Assembly (NCBI GenBank): GCA_023451115.1
Contig: JAEXFV010000138.1
Location: 1-24,070, forward strand
Length of the DNA: 24,070 bases
Source of the DNA: Bacillota bacterium
Lineage (GTDB): Bacteria > Bacillota > Clostridia > Christensenellales > CAG-138
Direction: 5' to 3'
A program made the position numbers and the translations under genes. Below, piece by piece: positions 5,973 through 13,043 of this stretch; position 1 is the stretch's first letter; every line of letters starts with the position of its first letter. The notes beneath the pieces were generated by a model, which worked only from the letters and a program-made list of their open reading frames with translations, was not told the DNA's origin and did no database searches.

Positions 5973-6821
5973 TCAGGCCAACACCTGCAGCAGCATGCCC
6001 GCTGCCACAGCGGCGGCATACACCACAGCCAAAGGCACCAGGCAGCTTTTCCAGCCTCTGCGGGAGCGGATCAGCTCCAGCAGGCCCAGCCCCGCTCCCA
6101 CGCCCAACCCGGCAACAGCGGAGCCAAAGGAAATCGCTCCTTCCAGGTAAAACTCCGTGAGCAGCACGCTGGCCGCGCAATTGGGGATGAGGCCAAAAAG
6201 CCCCGCCACTACTGGCTGCCACAAGCTGTTGGAAAGAAACAGGCTCCCTAGCCGCTCCTCGCCAATCAAGCCAATGGCGCCGTTTAAAATAAACGTGGCC
6301 ACAAACAGGAAAAACAAAATGCCCAGCGTATGCTTCACCGCCTCCCACAGGATGCTCCACAAACTGCCGTTGCCATGGCACTCGTGGGCATGCTCCTCCG
6401 GCGTAATGGGATCCAGGGTTCTGCCGGGCTTCCAAAAGGCGTCCAGCAAAAAACCCGCAAGCAGCGCAATTGCAATTTTTGCCAAAATTAACCTGCCAAT
6501 TTCCCCTGCAGCTCCGCCTGCCAACAAAATGGGGATCGCCTCATCCGAAGTGGAAAGAAACACCGCTGCCAGAGTGCCTGCAGTGACCATGCCCGCATTA
6601 TACAGATGCGCCGCTGCCACGGAAAACCCGCACTGGGGCACGCAGCCCAGCGCCGCGCCTACCGCCGGCCCAAAGCGGCCGGAGCGCTGCAGGGCTTTGG
6701 AAAGCCCCTTTCCCGCTCTGTGTTCCAAATATTCCAATAATAATAGCGTAATCAACAAAAAAGGGGCAAGCTTCAGCGCATCTATTCCTGCATCCAGCGC
6801 CCAATCCCAAACCTGTTCCAC
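5973..6821 (-). CDS. ArsP_2-type membrane permease (putative arsenic/manganese exporter)
   Basis: A polytopic membrane protein of ~282 residues. It shows an internal duplication typical of this family: GCVPQCGFSVAAAHLYNAG in the first half and LIPNCAASVLLTEFYLEGA in the second, each Pro-x-Cys motif followed by a small-residue helix. A hydrophilic His/Glu-rich loop between the halves (EEHAHECH) could bind metal. Relatives are annotated as arsenic efflux proteins or putative manganese transporters (Pfam ArsP_2, as I recall), so metal efflux is likely but the ion is uncertain. The frame is open to a TTG at 6842. I prefer GTG 6821, which has GGAGG (plus-strand 6829-6833) 7 bases upstream; TTG 6824 is an alternative. 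It is the first gene of the minus-strand run containing recD2 and comF. Confidence 0.8.
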   Translation of the reverse strand: MEQVWDWALDAGIDALKLAPFLLITLLLLEYLEHRAGKGLSKALQRSGRFGPAVGAALGCVPQCGFSVAAAHLYNAGMVTAGTLAAVFLSTSDEAIPILLAGGAAGEIGRLILAKIAIALLAGFLLDAFWKPGRTLDPITPEEHAHECHGNGSLWSILWEAVKHTLGILFFLFVATFILNGAIGLIGEERLGSLFLSNSLWQPVVAGLFGLIPNCAASVLLTEFYLEGAISFGSAVAGLGVGAGLGLLELIRSRRGWKSCLVPLAVVYAAAVAAGMLLQVLA

Positions 6822-6872
6822 CAACGATCCTCCATTTACCAAGCATTTTCATTTCAAAATTTATTCTATGTT

Positions 6873-6878
6873 ATTATA
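6873..6878 (-). promoter_or_regulatory. Candidate -10 element for the exporter gene
   Basis: On the minus strand the sequence reads CCGTATAAT, a perfect TATAAT about 50 bases upstream of the start codon. The 17-base-spaced -35 region (TGGTAA, plus-strand 6896-6901) is a poor match. Between 6822 and 7012 I see no other clear element and no known metal riboswitch. Confidence 0.3.
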
Positions 6879-7012
6879 CGGCTTTCCTTCCAATATTACC
6901 AGCATGGCCACTTTGTAAACCCAAATCCTAGGGATTTATCCAACAACATGCCGGTCTATCCTGTAGCGAATGGGGACATCCTATTACCAACTTATTTGGA
7001 AGGGTGTATCCT

Positions 7013-7597
7013 ATGCAATTGAGCGTGGTGTTATTGCTATGTTTTATGATTTTATGCCTCAGTGGCGCTGCCCAAGGGCTTTGCAAGGCATGGGGGATGC
7101 GCTGGTGGACACTGCTGTTGTGCTGCGCAGCGTTGTTGTTTTGCAATGCGTTTTGCACCACCGTGCTGCCGGAGCTCATCATCAATCCGGCTTGTGTGCT
7201 GCTCATGGCGCTGCCGGGGACAATTGCCGTAGCCCGGGGACAGGGGAAAACCCTGTGGGCTGCTTTTGGCCTCTCCCTGTTGGGCGGGCTGGGCATGCTG
7301 CTAATGAAGCGGCTGAATTTATCCTTTTTTGAGCCGGGACTGCTGCTGGGGCTGATAGGCCTGGTATGTTCCCTACCCCTTTTGCGCGCCCCCTACAGCG
7401 CATTGTTCTGCATTGGCCTTTCTCCATTATGTATGGCCCTATGGGGAGGCGGGCTGGAGCTCTACGCGTTTGGCTACACCATCGTCACGTTGGGTTCCCC
7501 GCTTGCTTTTGACGCACAGGTTTCAGGGGCTGCGTTGATGCTGGGGTTATACTGGATCTACCACGCCCCGTTCCGCCTGCGGCAAGCCAGGGAATAG
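7013..7597 (+). CDS. Uncharacterised multi-pass membrane protein
   Basis: I do not recognise this 194-residue protein. It is strongly hydrophobic, with about six membrane segments, beginning with LSVVLLLCFMILCLSG and WWTLLLCCAALLFC. It is rich in cysteine in the first two helices (Cys10, Cys15, Cys24, Cys37, Cys38, Cys44 by my count) and has few charged residues, mainly between helices. ATG 7013 is chosen because GGAAGGG (6998-7004) lies 8 bases upstream; GTG 7004 is in frame but overlaps that site. It is a single plus-strand gene between two minus-strand units, so context gives little clue. Its stop is followed by the perfect hairpin at 7643-7675. The coding call is good; function is unknown. 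Confidence 0.75.
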   Translation: MQLSVVLLLCFMILCLSGAAQGLCKAWGMRWWTLLLCCAALLFCNAFCTTVLPELIINPACVLLMALPGTIAVARGQGKTLWAAFGLSLLGGLGMLLMKRLNLSFFEPGLLLGLIGLVCSLPLLRAPYSALFCIGLSPLCMALWGGGLELYAFGYTIVTLGSPLAFDAQVSGAALMLGLYWIYHAPFRLRQARE

Positions 7598-7642
7598 TGT
7601 ATAGGGGGCGCTTTGGCCCCGCCGGAAAATTTTATTAAAAAT

Positions 7643-7675
7643 AAGTTACCCCCATACCCGTTGGGTATGGGGGTA
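7643..7675 (-). terminator. Strong terminator of the azlCD operon, probably shared by the convergent gene
   Basis: A perfect 15-bp stem, GTTACCCCCATACCC paired with GGGTATGGGGGTAAC, closes a 3-nt loop (GTT). Read on the minus strand, a T-rich tail (TTATTTTTAATAAAATTTT) follows, so termination of azlCD is strong. On the plus strand no T-tract follows, but the hairpin lies within 50 bases of the convergent gene's stop. Coordinates may be off by one or two bases. Confidence 0.85.
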
Positions 7676-7707
7676 ACGTAAAGTACCCGGTCAACAAAGC
7701 GCTGTTA

Positions 7708-8019
7708 TCAGCCGCAAAAAATCCATTCCGTCAAAAACACCGCGCCGCAACAGGCTGCAGCAACGCCGAACAAGCCTACGCCGCACCAGCTTAATCCCAC
7801 TCCCACCACCAGAGCGATCACCCCTGCAATGGGCGTTTGGGTGGCGTCTATAATAGCGGGAAACGTCATCACCGCCAATGTGACATAGGGAACATAATAC
7901 AGGAAGGATCTTAAAAACTGGTTTTTTATAGCCTTGCGGATCAACGTTAGCGGCAACACCCGCATGGCATATGTCACCCCCGCCATAACTGCAAGGTAAA
8001 GGTAAATATTATGCTGCAT
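7708..8019 (-). CDS. azlD: AzlD family branched-chain amino acid export subunit
   Basis: This small protein of 103 residues has about four membrane segments and the usual AzlD size. Family hallmarks are the N-terminal GVTYAMRVLPLTLIRK and the mid-protein YVPYVTLAVMTFPAI. AzlD pairs with AzlC to form a branched-chain amino acid exporter at the cytoplasmic membrane. Its first codons overlap the end of azlC by 11 bases (8009-8019), so the two are translationally coupled. It is the last gene of the unit and is followed by a strong terminator. Confidence 0.93.
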   Translation of the reverse strand: MQHNIYLYLAVMAGVTYAMRVLPLTLIRKAIKNQFLRSFLYYVPYVTLAVMTFPAIIDATQTPIAGVIALVVGVGLSWCGVGLFGVAAACCGAVFLTEWIFCG

Positions 8020-8794
8020 TGGAGGCAGCCTCCCCTTGCTGGCGCACTGGAAAGAACAGCGCCGCAGCTGCTGAAAGCAGCACAGTTAGCAGGATGGTTC
8101 TGGTGCCGCTGGACATGGCCGATAAAAATGAAATACGGGCAGCCCCATAGCTTGCCGCAAAGCTTAGCGCTATCAGCCCCGCTACTACCTTGTTTTTGCG
8201 GGCGGGCGGGATAATCACTGCCAGGAACATGCCGTACAGCGCCATGCCAAACGCGCTGATTAGCCGAAAGGGAAGCAGGTTTCCCACCACAACCCCCAGG
8301 GCTGTGCCCAGCGCCCAGCAGGGCATGGCCACCATCATAGCGCCATAGCTATAGTAAGGGTTCAGGTACCCTGAACGGGCAACTGCAATTCCAAACAACT
8401 CGTCGGTCATATCATATGCAATCAGCATCCGGTGGCACAGAGGCGCCCCAGGCGCAAACTTCTGGCTTAAAGAACACCCCATGAGCAAATACCGGGCATT
8501 GGCGATCAAGGTAATCAGGGCAACTTCCCAATAAGCCGCTTGGGACGCGATCAGCGTAAATCCTGCATATTCCCCAGCCGAAGCATTATTGAGCAGGCTG
8601 GCCAGCAAAGCCTGAAAAACAGTCAATCCCGCATTGCGCGCCGCAATACCCAATGAAAATGCAACCGTTAAATATCCCAGCGCGATGGGCATTCCATCCC
8701 GCATACCTTCTCTCAGTGCCTGTGCGTTGGGCGACGCCCAATTGATTTTATGATTGGTTGCCCCCCTGGCGCCAATGGTTTCACCCTTATGCAT
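8009..8794 (-). CDS. azlC: AzlC family branched-chain amino acid exporter, large subunit
   Basis: The protein has 261 residues and about seven to eight membrane segments. AzlC signatures include REGMRDGMPIALGYLTVAFS near residue 28, a NASAGEYAG segment, ANARYLLMGCSLSQKF and AYDMTDELFGIA. With AzlD it exports branched-chain amino acids, and in Bacillus its overproduction gives azaleucine resistance. The ATG at 8794 has GGAG about 14 bases upstream, rather far, so GTG or ATG alternatives within the first residues are possible. It is transcribed divergently from the LysR gene at 8933, the usual arrangement for a transporter and its regulator. Family is certain; the exact substrate range is not. 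Confidence 0.94.
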   Translation of the reverse strand: MHKGETIGARGATNHKINWASPNAQALREGMRDGMPIALGYLTVAFSLGIAARNAGLTVFQALLASLLNNASAGEYAGFTLIASQAAYWEVALITLIANARYLLMGCSLSQKFAPGAPLCHRMLIAYDMTDELFGIAVARSGYLNPYYSYGAMMVAMPCWALGTALGVVVGNLLPFRLISAFGMALYGMFLAVIIPPARKNKVVAGLIALSFAASYGAARISFLSAMSSGTRTILLTVLLSAAAALFFPVRQQGEAASNAA

Positions 8795-8854
8795 AAAATT
8801 TCTTATTTCTCCTTTTTACTGCATAAATATCATTTTCTGCGCGCAACGAATTTG

Positions 8855-8883
8855 ATTATAACGCAGTTCTTCCCATTGGTAAA
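8855..8883 (-). promoter_or_regulatory. Promoter of azlCD
   Basis: On the minus strand TTTACC (plus 8878-8883) is followed after 17 bases by a perfect TATAAT (plus 8855-8860). It lies in the divergent region between azlC and the LysR gene. The expected start is about 55 bases upstream of the azlC ATG. This is a natural place for LysR control, but I did not find an unambiguous T-N11-A operator. Confidence 0.55.
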
Positions 8884-8892
8884 ACGATGATA

Positions 8893-8898
8893 TATAAT
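8893..8898 (+). promoter_or_regulatory. Candidate -10 element of the LysR gene
   Basis: A perfect TATAAT lies 35-40 bases upstream of the LysR start codons. No good -35 element is found at 16-18 bases. It overlaps the azlC promoter region back to back, as is common where a LysR protein regulates itself and its divergent target. Confidence 0.35.
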
Positions 8899-8932
8899 AG
8901 AAGCATAAGAAATTCTGATGGATGGTATGTGT

Positions 8933-9829
8933 ATGTATTCCCGATATGATATTTTCAGCAAGGTGATTGAGGTGGGGAGTTTTACCCAGGCAGCCAAAGC
9001 GCTGGGATACTCCCAAAGCGCCATCAGTCAAACAGTGAAGGCGCTGGAAGAGGAGCTGGGCACAGCCCTGGTATTTCGTGGCAAGGAAGGTGTTTCCCTT
9101 ACAGCGGACGGCGAAGGGTACCTGCCTTATATCCGGGCCATCTGCGGCGCACAAGAAGCGTTGGCGCAAAAAAAGCGGGAATTACAGGGGCTGGAAAACT
9201 GCGTCATCCGCATTGGCTCTTTTACCAGCATCAGCCGGAATTTACTGCCTCAGCTGATGCAGCAATTTAAGCTTGCATACCCCGGGGCTCACTTTGAGCT
9301 GTTACAGGGGGATTATGGCACCATTGGCCAATGGGTGCGAGAAGGCACCGTGGACTTTGGGTTTGTAAACGTACCCTCCTCCGCGGGGCTGACCGTGCAG
9401 CCTATATGCCATGATTCCATGATGGCGATCCTGCCACCGGATCATCCTCTGGCAGCGCAAGATCGGGTTTCCCTGGCGCAGCTGGCGCAAGAGCCCTTTA
9501 TTCTGTTGGACGAAGGCACCCACAGCATGGCCCTGGAAGCATTTGCACGGCAACGCCTAGTACCCCATATTGAGTATAAGGTGTCTGACGATTATTCCAT
9601 TCTGGCAATGGTAAAGCAAGGGCTGGGCGTGTCCATCCTATACAGTCTGGTGCTCACCGACTTTGTTCAGGGTGTTGCGGTGCGGCCGGTAGAGGAAACT
9701 ATGGACCGTACCATAGCACTTGCCGTGCGCAATTGGGAAACATTGTCGCTGGCCGCTCGCCGTTTCTCCGCTTTTGCATTAAAATATGCCGCCTCCATAC
9801 TGGATGGACGCGGCATACAAAAGAGCTAA
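8933..9829 (+). CDS. LysR family transcriptional regulator, probably of azlCD
   Basis: This is a LysR-type regulator of ~298 residues. The N-terminal winged helix-turn-helix (YDIFSKVIEVGSFTQAAKAL, then GYSQSAISQTVKALEEELG) is intact. The C-terminal substrate-binding domain begins at about residue 90 (CVIRIGSFTSISRNLLPQLM) and contains the usual LDEG and GLGVSIL elements. It lies divergent from azlC, so it most likely senses an amino acid or related metabolite and controls the exporter. The frame also allows ATG 8918 and ATG 8927. I chose 8933 because LysR proteins of this type start close to MYSRYDIF and a weak GGATGG lies 7 bases upstream. The start is uncertain by 5 residues; the family is not in doubt. 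Confidence 0.93.
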   Translation: MYSRYDIFSKVIEVGSFTQAAKALGYSQSAISQTVKALEEELGTALVFRGKEGVSLTADGEGYLPYIRAICGAQEALAQKKRELQGLENCVIRIGSFTSISRNLLPQLMQQFKLAYPGAHFELLQGDYGTIGQWVREGTVDFGFVNVPSSAGLTVQPICHDSMMAILPPDHPLAAQDRVSLAQLAQEPFILLDEGTHSMALEAFARQRLVPHIEYKVSDDYSILAMVKQGLGVSILYSLVLTDFVQGVAVRPVEETMDRTIALAVRNWETLSLAARRFSAFALKYAASILDGRGIQKS

Positions 9830-9834
9830 GCCAG

Positions 9835-9855
9835 GCCTCTTACAGCACAAGAGGC
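9835..9855. terminator. Weak hairpin between convergent lysR and HAD genes
   Basis: GCCTCTT (9835-9841) and AAGAGGC (9849-9855) form a perfect 7-bp stem with a 7-nt loop, six bases after the LysR stop codon. No T-run follows on either strand, so intrinsic termination is uncertain. Confidence 0.35.
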
Positions 9856-9905
9856 TACAGAATAACGCTGCAAGCTATGGGCTGCATATGGTATTATTGC
9901 GAAAA

Positions 9906-10634
9906 TCAGGCGGGTTCCACAGAATGGGCTGCGTTTTTCTTATTGTTTCGCAGATACAGGGCTTTGGATGCTCCTGCCTCCACCGTTTCCAGCTGCTCTA
10001 ACAATTCCAACCCGGAGGGCACAAACAGATCCACCAGGCGATGGATCTCCGCTTGATTGGCTTCCTCGCTGGCATCATATACGCCCACCACATGAAAACC
10101 TGCCTTCTTGGCAGTACGGATGGCATAAAGCGCATCCTCCATCACCAGGGTGTTCTCTTTTTCTGTGCCCAAATGATTCAGCGCCGCCTCATAAATATCC
10201 GGATGGGTCTTGGTAATCCCAATTTCCTGGGAGGTAAACAGCCGGCTAAAGTAGCCCAGCAGGCCGTTACGCCGCAGGGCTTCTTCCGCCAGGCAGCGAT
10301 CTGTGGCGGTGGCGATGCACATTTTTACTCCATGGGCATGCAACCGCTCCACCAGTTCCAGAGCGCCGGGTTTTCGCGCAACCGTTGTAAAATAATAACG
10401 GGCCATCAGCGCGTCCAGGTCCCTCATAATGTCCTCCACGCTGCCACTTACGCCATACTCTCTTTGGTAATAGGCAGCCGCATCTGCCTGGGGCATATAC
10501 TTAAAGGCCTCCACATAATCCGCCTTGGGGGTAATCCCCTTGCTTTCCACAAAATCCCTGTCCACAATGTCCCAAACGAACATGGAATCCAGCAAGGTGC
10601 CGTCCATATCAAAAATTACACCATCAATGCGCAC
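9906..10634 (-). CDS. HAD superfamily hydrolase, beta-phosphoglucomutase-like phosphatase
   Basis: The protein has 242 residues. Motif I FDMDGTLLDS carries the nucleophile Asp9 and the acid/base Asp11. A helical cap of the phosphoglucomutase type follows (about residues 16-90). Motif II is CIATATD (about 110-116), the motif III lysine lies in EIGITKTHPDIY, and motif IV is VMEDA. The enzyme should remove phosphate from a small metabolite, most likely a sugar phosphate or glycolytic by-product; the substrate cannot be told from sequence. The start is GTG at 10634, with GGAG 7 bases upstream. It is a single-gene unit with its own promoter at 10682-10711. The C-terminal tail after about residue 215 is hydrophilic and unlike the conserved core. 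Confidence 0.9.
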   Translation of the reverse strand: MRIDGVIFDMDGTLLDSMFVWDIVDRDFVESKGITPKADYVEAFKYMPQADAAAYYQREYGVSGSVEDIMRDLDALMARYYFTTVARKPGALELVERLHAHGVKMCIATATDRCLAEEALRRNGLLGYFSRLFTSQEIGITKTHPDIYEAALNHLGTEKENTLVMEDALYAIRTAKKAGFHVVGVYDASEEANQAEIHRLVDLFVPSGLELLEQLETVEAGASKALYLRNNKKNAAHSVEPA

Positions 10635-10681
10635 GGGTCGTCTCCTTTTTGCGTGTCATCGCCATACAAACTGCATCACAT

Positions 10682-10711
10682 ACTTTATCATCAATCCTGA
10701 CGGGATGTCAA
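10682..10711 (-). promoter_or_regulatory. Promoter of the HAD phosphatase gene
   Basis: On the minus strand a perfect TTGACA (plus 10706-10711) is followed after 18 bases by TAAAGT (plus 10682-10687). GATAAA at 16 bases is an alternative -10. The start codon lies about 45 bases downstream. Between 10712 and 10814 I see nothing else definable. Confidence 0.5.
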
Positions 10712-10814
10712 TTGCGGTATCTCTGCTGTTTTCAGGCCATAAGAATGTTTTTATATATCCTCTTGTTTCCTCGGGTTACATGGGGTAGGATACTACCATG
10801 GATTTGTATTATAA

Positions 10815-10947
10815 GGTGGTCAAAGCGTCAGCTTTGACATGGCTCCTTAATGAAGTCCCCGAAGCCTTGGGGGTTCGGGGGAAGGTGGTCAAAGCGTCAG
10901 CTTTGACATGACTCCTTATTGAAGTCCCCGAAACCTTAGGGGTTCGG
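10815..10947 (+). repeat. Tandem pair of 69-bp two-hairpin repeats
   Basis: Copies start at 10815 and 10884, 69 bases apart. Both share the landmarks of the 2179-2318 repeats: GGTGGTCAAAGC, a CTCCTTA-TGAAG linker and CCCCGAA ... GGGGTTCGG. In hairpin 1 the stem is kept (GTCAAAGC/GCTTTGAC) while the loop is GTCA, against the AAA loop of the other locus. The pair fills most of the gap between the HAD gene and the LCP gene and is in the plus orientation. Confidence 0.85.
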
Positions 10948-10957
10948 AAATGAAACC

Positions 10958-10996
10958 AGATTTTTGTAAAAATCTCTGCGCCCATGGGCTGCAGAG
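10958..10996 (+). promoter_or_regulatory. Double hairpin leader directly before the LCP ribosome binding site
   Basis: A perfect 8-bp inverted repeat (AGATTTTT-GT-AAAAATCT, 10958-10975) adjoins a second stem (CTCTGC 10974-10979 with GCAGAG 10991-10996). Inside the second stem is the palindrome GCCCATGGGC. The ribosome binding site GGAGG (10997-11001) starts at the base after the second stem. The two stems share two bases and so could be alternatives. The first could instead be an operator. Regulation is inferred from structure only. Confidence 0.4.
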
Positions 10997-11008
10997 GGAG
11001 GCACCACT

Positions 11009-12466
11009 ATGGAACATCAACCCGTATCACAGCCCGGGCAAAGCAAGCCCGGAAAAAAACGCAAATGGCTCAAATGGACTCTGCTTTCCCTGTTAGGGGT
11101 TTTGCTTTTGTGCGTGATCGCCGCGGTGGTATTGGGCGGGTCCTTGCTGTCCCGCCTGGCCAAGCCCGGCACCACCGTGTTTGGTGAGGAGGAACCCGAG
11201 GAGGTTTCCACCCCAGCACCCAGCACGGTTCCATCCCCCACGCCTAGAATAACGGCCACATTGGCGCCGGGCGCCGCCGCTTCTCCTTCGCCTACCCCGC
11301 TGCCTACGCCGGAGCCGGATCTTCCCCTACAGGATCTGTATCCCCAAACCCGGCTCACCCAGGCCCAGCTGGATTTGATGGGCAGCCTTAACGCCAATAC
11401 CAATCAGTATGTAAACGTGTTGCTGGTGGGGGTAGACCGCCGCGGCCGCTCGGGCAATTCCCAGGCGGACACCATGCTCATCGCTACCTTGGATAAGAAG
11501 AACGGCAGGTTGAAGCTGACTTCCCTGTTGCGGGATCTGCTGGTAGACATTCCTGGATACGGCGCGTACCGCATCAATTCCGCTGCCACAAAAGGCGGGA
11601 TGGACCTGCTTTTGGAAACTTTGAACCACAATTTCAGCCTCAACATCACCAAATATGTGTTGGTGGACTTTTCCATGTTTGAAAAAATCGTGGATAAAAT
11701 GGGCGGCGTAACCGTGCGCATGACAGCTGCAGAAATTTCCGCGGCAAACGATTGCATTGCCGGCCTTAACAAGCAGCGGGGCGTAGATTATTTATGGGAC
11801 GGGTTTATTTTTGCCGAAGCGGGCAATGTAAAGTGCACAGGCAAGCAGGCTTTGGGCTACGCCCGCATCCGCAAGATCGACAGTGATTTTTCCCGTACCA
11901 ACCGGCAGTTTAAAGTGCTTACAGCGATTTTTGCTAAGTTTAAGTCCAAAAATTTGGCACAGCAGTATGACATCTTAAATGAGCTGCTGCCCCTGGTAGA
12001 AACCAATTTGAGCGCAGGAGAAATCATTGACTGCGCCATCTCAGCCCTCTCCATGGATACCCAGGGTTTGCTGCATTACACCATACCCATTGATGGGTTG
12101 TACCGATCCGGCAGGGTCAATGGCAGTTCCGTGCTGCTGCCAGACCTGCCCGCACATGCCTGGCTGCTCCACCAGTTTTTGTATTACAACGACGACCTGC
12201 CAGATGAAGCCAAAGTGCTTTCAGCAGGCGCATCGCTGCCCCCCCGTACCCCTTCTCCCACGTTGGAGCCCTGGCTGGATCCTTCCCTTTGGCCGGAAGG
12301 CTATACGCCTCAGCCCGGGGAAACCCCTTCTTCCCTTTTGCCAACGGATGATAGCGGCCTGAGCACGCCTGTGCCAGAGCCTGAGAGCACCCCGGAAGCG
12401 GTGGAGATCCCTGAAGTAGAAGTGCCGGAAGGCGAGGCTTCCTCCTTCCAAGAGGAGGAAGCATGA
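11009..12466 (+). CDS. LytR-CpsA-Psr (LCP) family wall polymer ligase/attenuator
   Basis: A 485-residue membrane-anchored protein. A basic cytoplasmic N-terminus (KPGKKRKW) is followed by one membrane helix (about 24-48) and a Pro/Thr/Ser-rich extracellular linker (about 60-108). The LCP domain spans about 135-310: NVLLVGVDRR (136-145), ADTM (Asp154), SLLRDLLVDIP (Arg175), RINSA (Arg188), and GYARIRKIDSDFSRTNRQ (283-300). LCP enzymes transfer undecaprenyl-linked glycopolymers such as teichoic acids or capsule to peptidoglycan. All the expected arginine and aspartate positions are present. The C-terminus (about 405-485) is a long low-complexity Pro/Glu/Ser tail, probably wall-spanning. GGAGG is 7 bases before the ATG. 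Its TGA overlaps the start of citX, an unusual partner. Confidence 0.93.
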   Translation: MEHQPVSQPGQSKPGKKRKWLKWTLLSLLGVLLLCVIAAVVLGGSLLSRLAKPGTTVFGEEEPEEVSTPAPSTVPSPTPRITATLAPGAAASPSPTPLPTPEPDLPLQDLYPQTRLTQAQLDLMGSLNANTNQYVNVLLVGVDRRGRSGNSQADTMLIATLDKKNGRLKLTSLLRDLLVDIPGYGAYRINSAATKGGMDLLLETLNHNFSLNITKYVLVDFSMFEKIVDKMGGVTVRMTAAEISAANDCIAGLNKQRGVDYLWDGFIFAEAGNVKCTGKQALGYARIRKIDSDFSRTNRQFKVLTAIFAKFKSKNLAQQYDILNELLPLVETNLSAGEIIDCAISALSMDTQGLLHYTIPIDGLYRSGRVNGSSVLLPDLPAHAWLLHQFLYYNDDLPDEAKVLSAGASLPPRTPSPTLEPWLDPSLWPEGYTPQPGETPSSLLPTDDSGLSTPVPEPESTPEAVEIPEVEVPEGEASSFQEEEA

Positions 12467-13005
12467 TGTCTGATCCAGCCTTCCTCTTTGAAGGGCAGCC
12501 GGTAGACTTGCCCACGCTGTTACACAGCAGGGAAGCCCGCGTCCAGCGCCAACAGGCGCTGCTGGAAGCCTATGGCTGCCCGGTGATTTGTGTGCTGTGC
12601 AACATGCCGGGGCCGGTAAAGGATCACCCTGCCGCCCGGCAGGTACACCAGGCGGCCATGGATGCTTTGCTGGAAGCCCTGCTGCAGAAAGGCTTCCCCC
12701 CAGCCCGGTTTCAGCAATCCCTGCCACTTCTTACCGGGCCGGAGGGATATGTTTGCATCCAGGCGGAAGCCAAACCTTTAAAATCGCTGTGCTGCCGTAT
12801 CGAACAAAGCCATCCTTATGGGCGGTTGATGGACCTGGATGTCATCGGGTTAGACGGCATCCCCCTTTCCCGCAGAGAATTTGGCATGCCCCCCCGCGCC
12901 TGCCTGGTTTGCGGCGGGCCTGCAGCGGACTGTGTCAGCCGCAGGCTGCATACCTTGGAACAGGTGCATGCAGGCATTGCAGCCATCCTGCAGCCTGAGG
13001 GCTGA
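12463..13005 (+). CDS. citX: CitX: apo-citrate lyase phosphoribosyl-dephospho-CoA transferase
   Basis: CitX moves the 2'-(5''-triphosphoribosyl)-3'-dephospho-CoA group onto the acyl carrier subunit CitD of citrate lyase. The 180-residue length is right. Signatures are QQALLEAYGCPVICVLCNMPG near the N-terminus, the GRLMDLDV motif at about residue 126, and a C-terminal cysteine/arginine segment (CLVCGGPAADCVSRR). The frame starts at ATG 12463, overlapping the LCP stop by 4 bases. ATG 12466, with GGAGG at 7 bases, is equally possible and would give 179 residues. It is followed after 38 bases by citC. No citDEF genes lie within the window, so its substrate protein must be encoded elsewhere. Confidence 0.92.
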   Translation: MMSDPAFLFEGQPVDLPTLLHSREARVQRQQALLEAYGCPVICVLCNMPGPVKDHPAARQVHQAAMDALLEALLQKGFPPARFQQSLPLLTGPEGYVCIQAEAKPLKSLCCRIEQSHPYGRLMDLDVIGLDGIPLSRREFGMPPRACLVCGGPAADCVSRRLHTLEQVHAGIAAILQPEG

Positions 13006-13043
13006 GCGCCAACCCCACCATTTCAGAAAAAGGAGCAAATGGC

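Noticed and set aside
8469..8550. A possible second gene inside azlC
   Set aside because: Only short frames without a ribosome binding site occur there. The AzlC frame is uninterrupted.
10815..10947. CRISPR array
   Set aside because: There are only two adjacent units, and the whole 69-base unit is repeated with no variable spacers. It is a tandem repeat, not a CRISPR.
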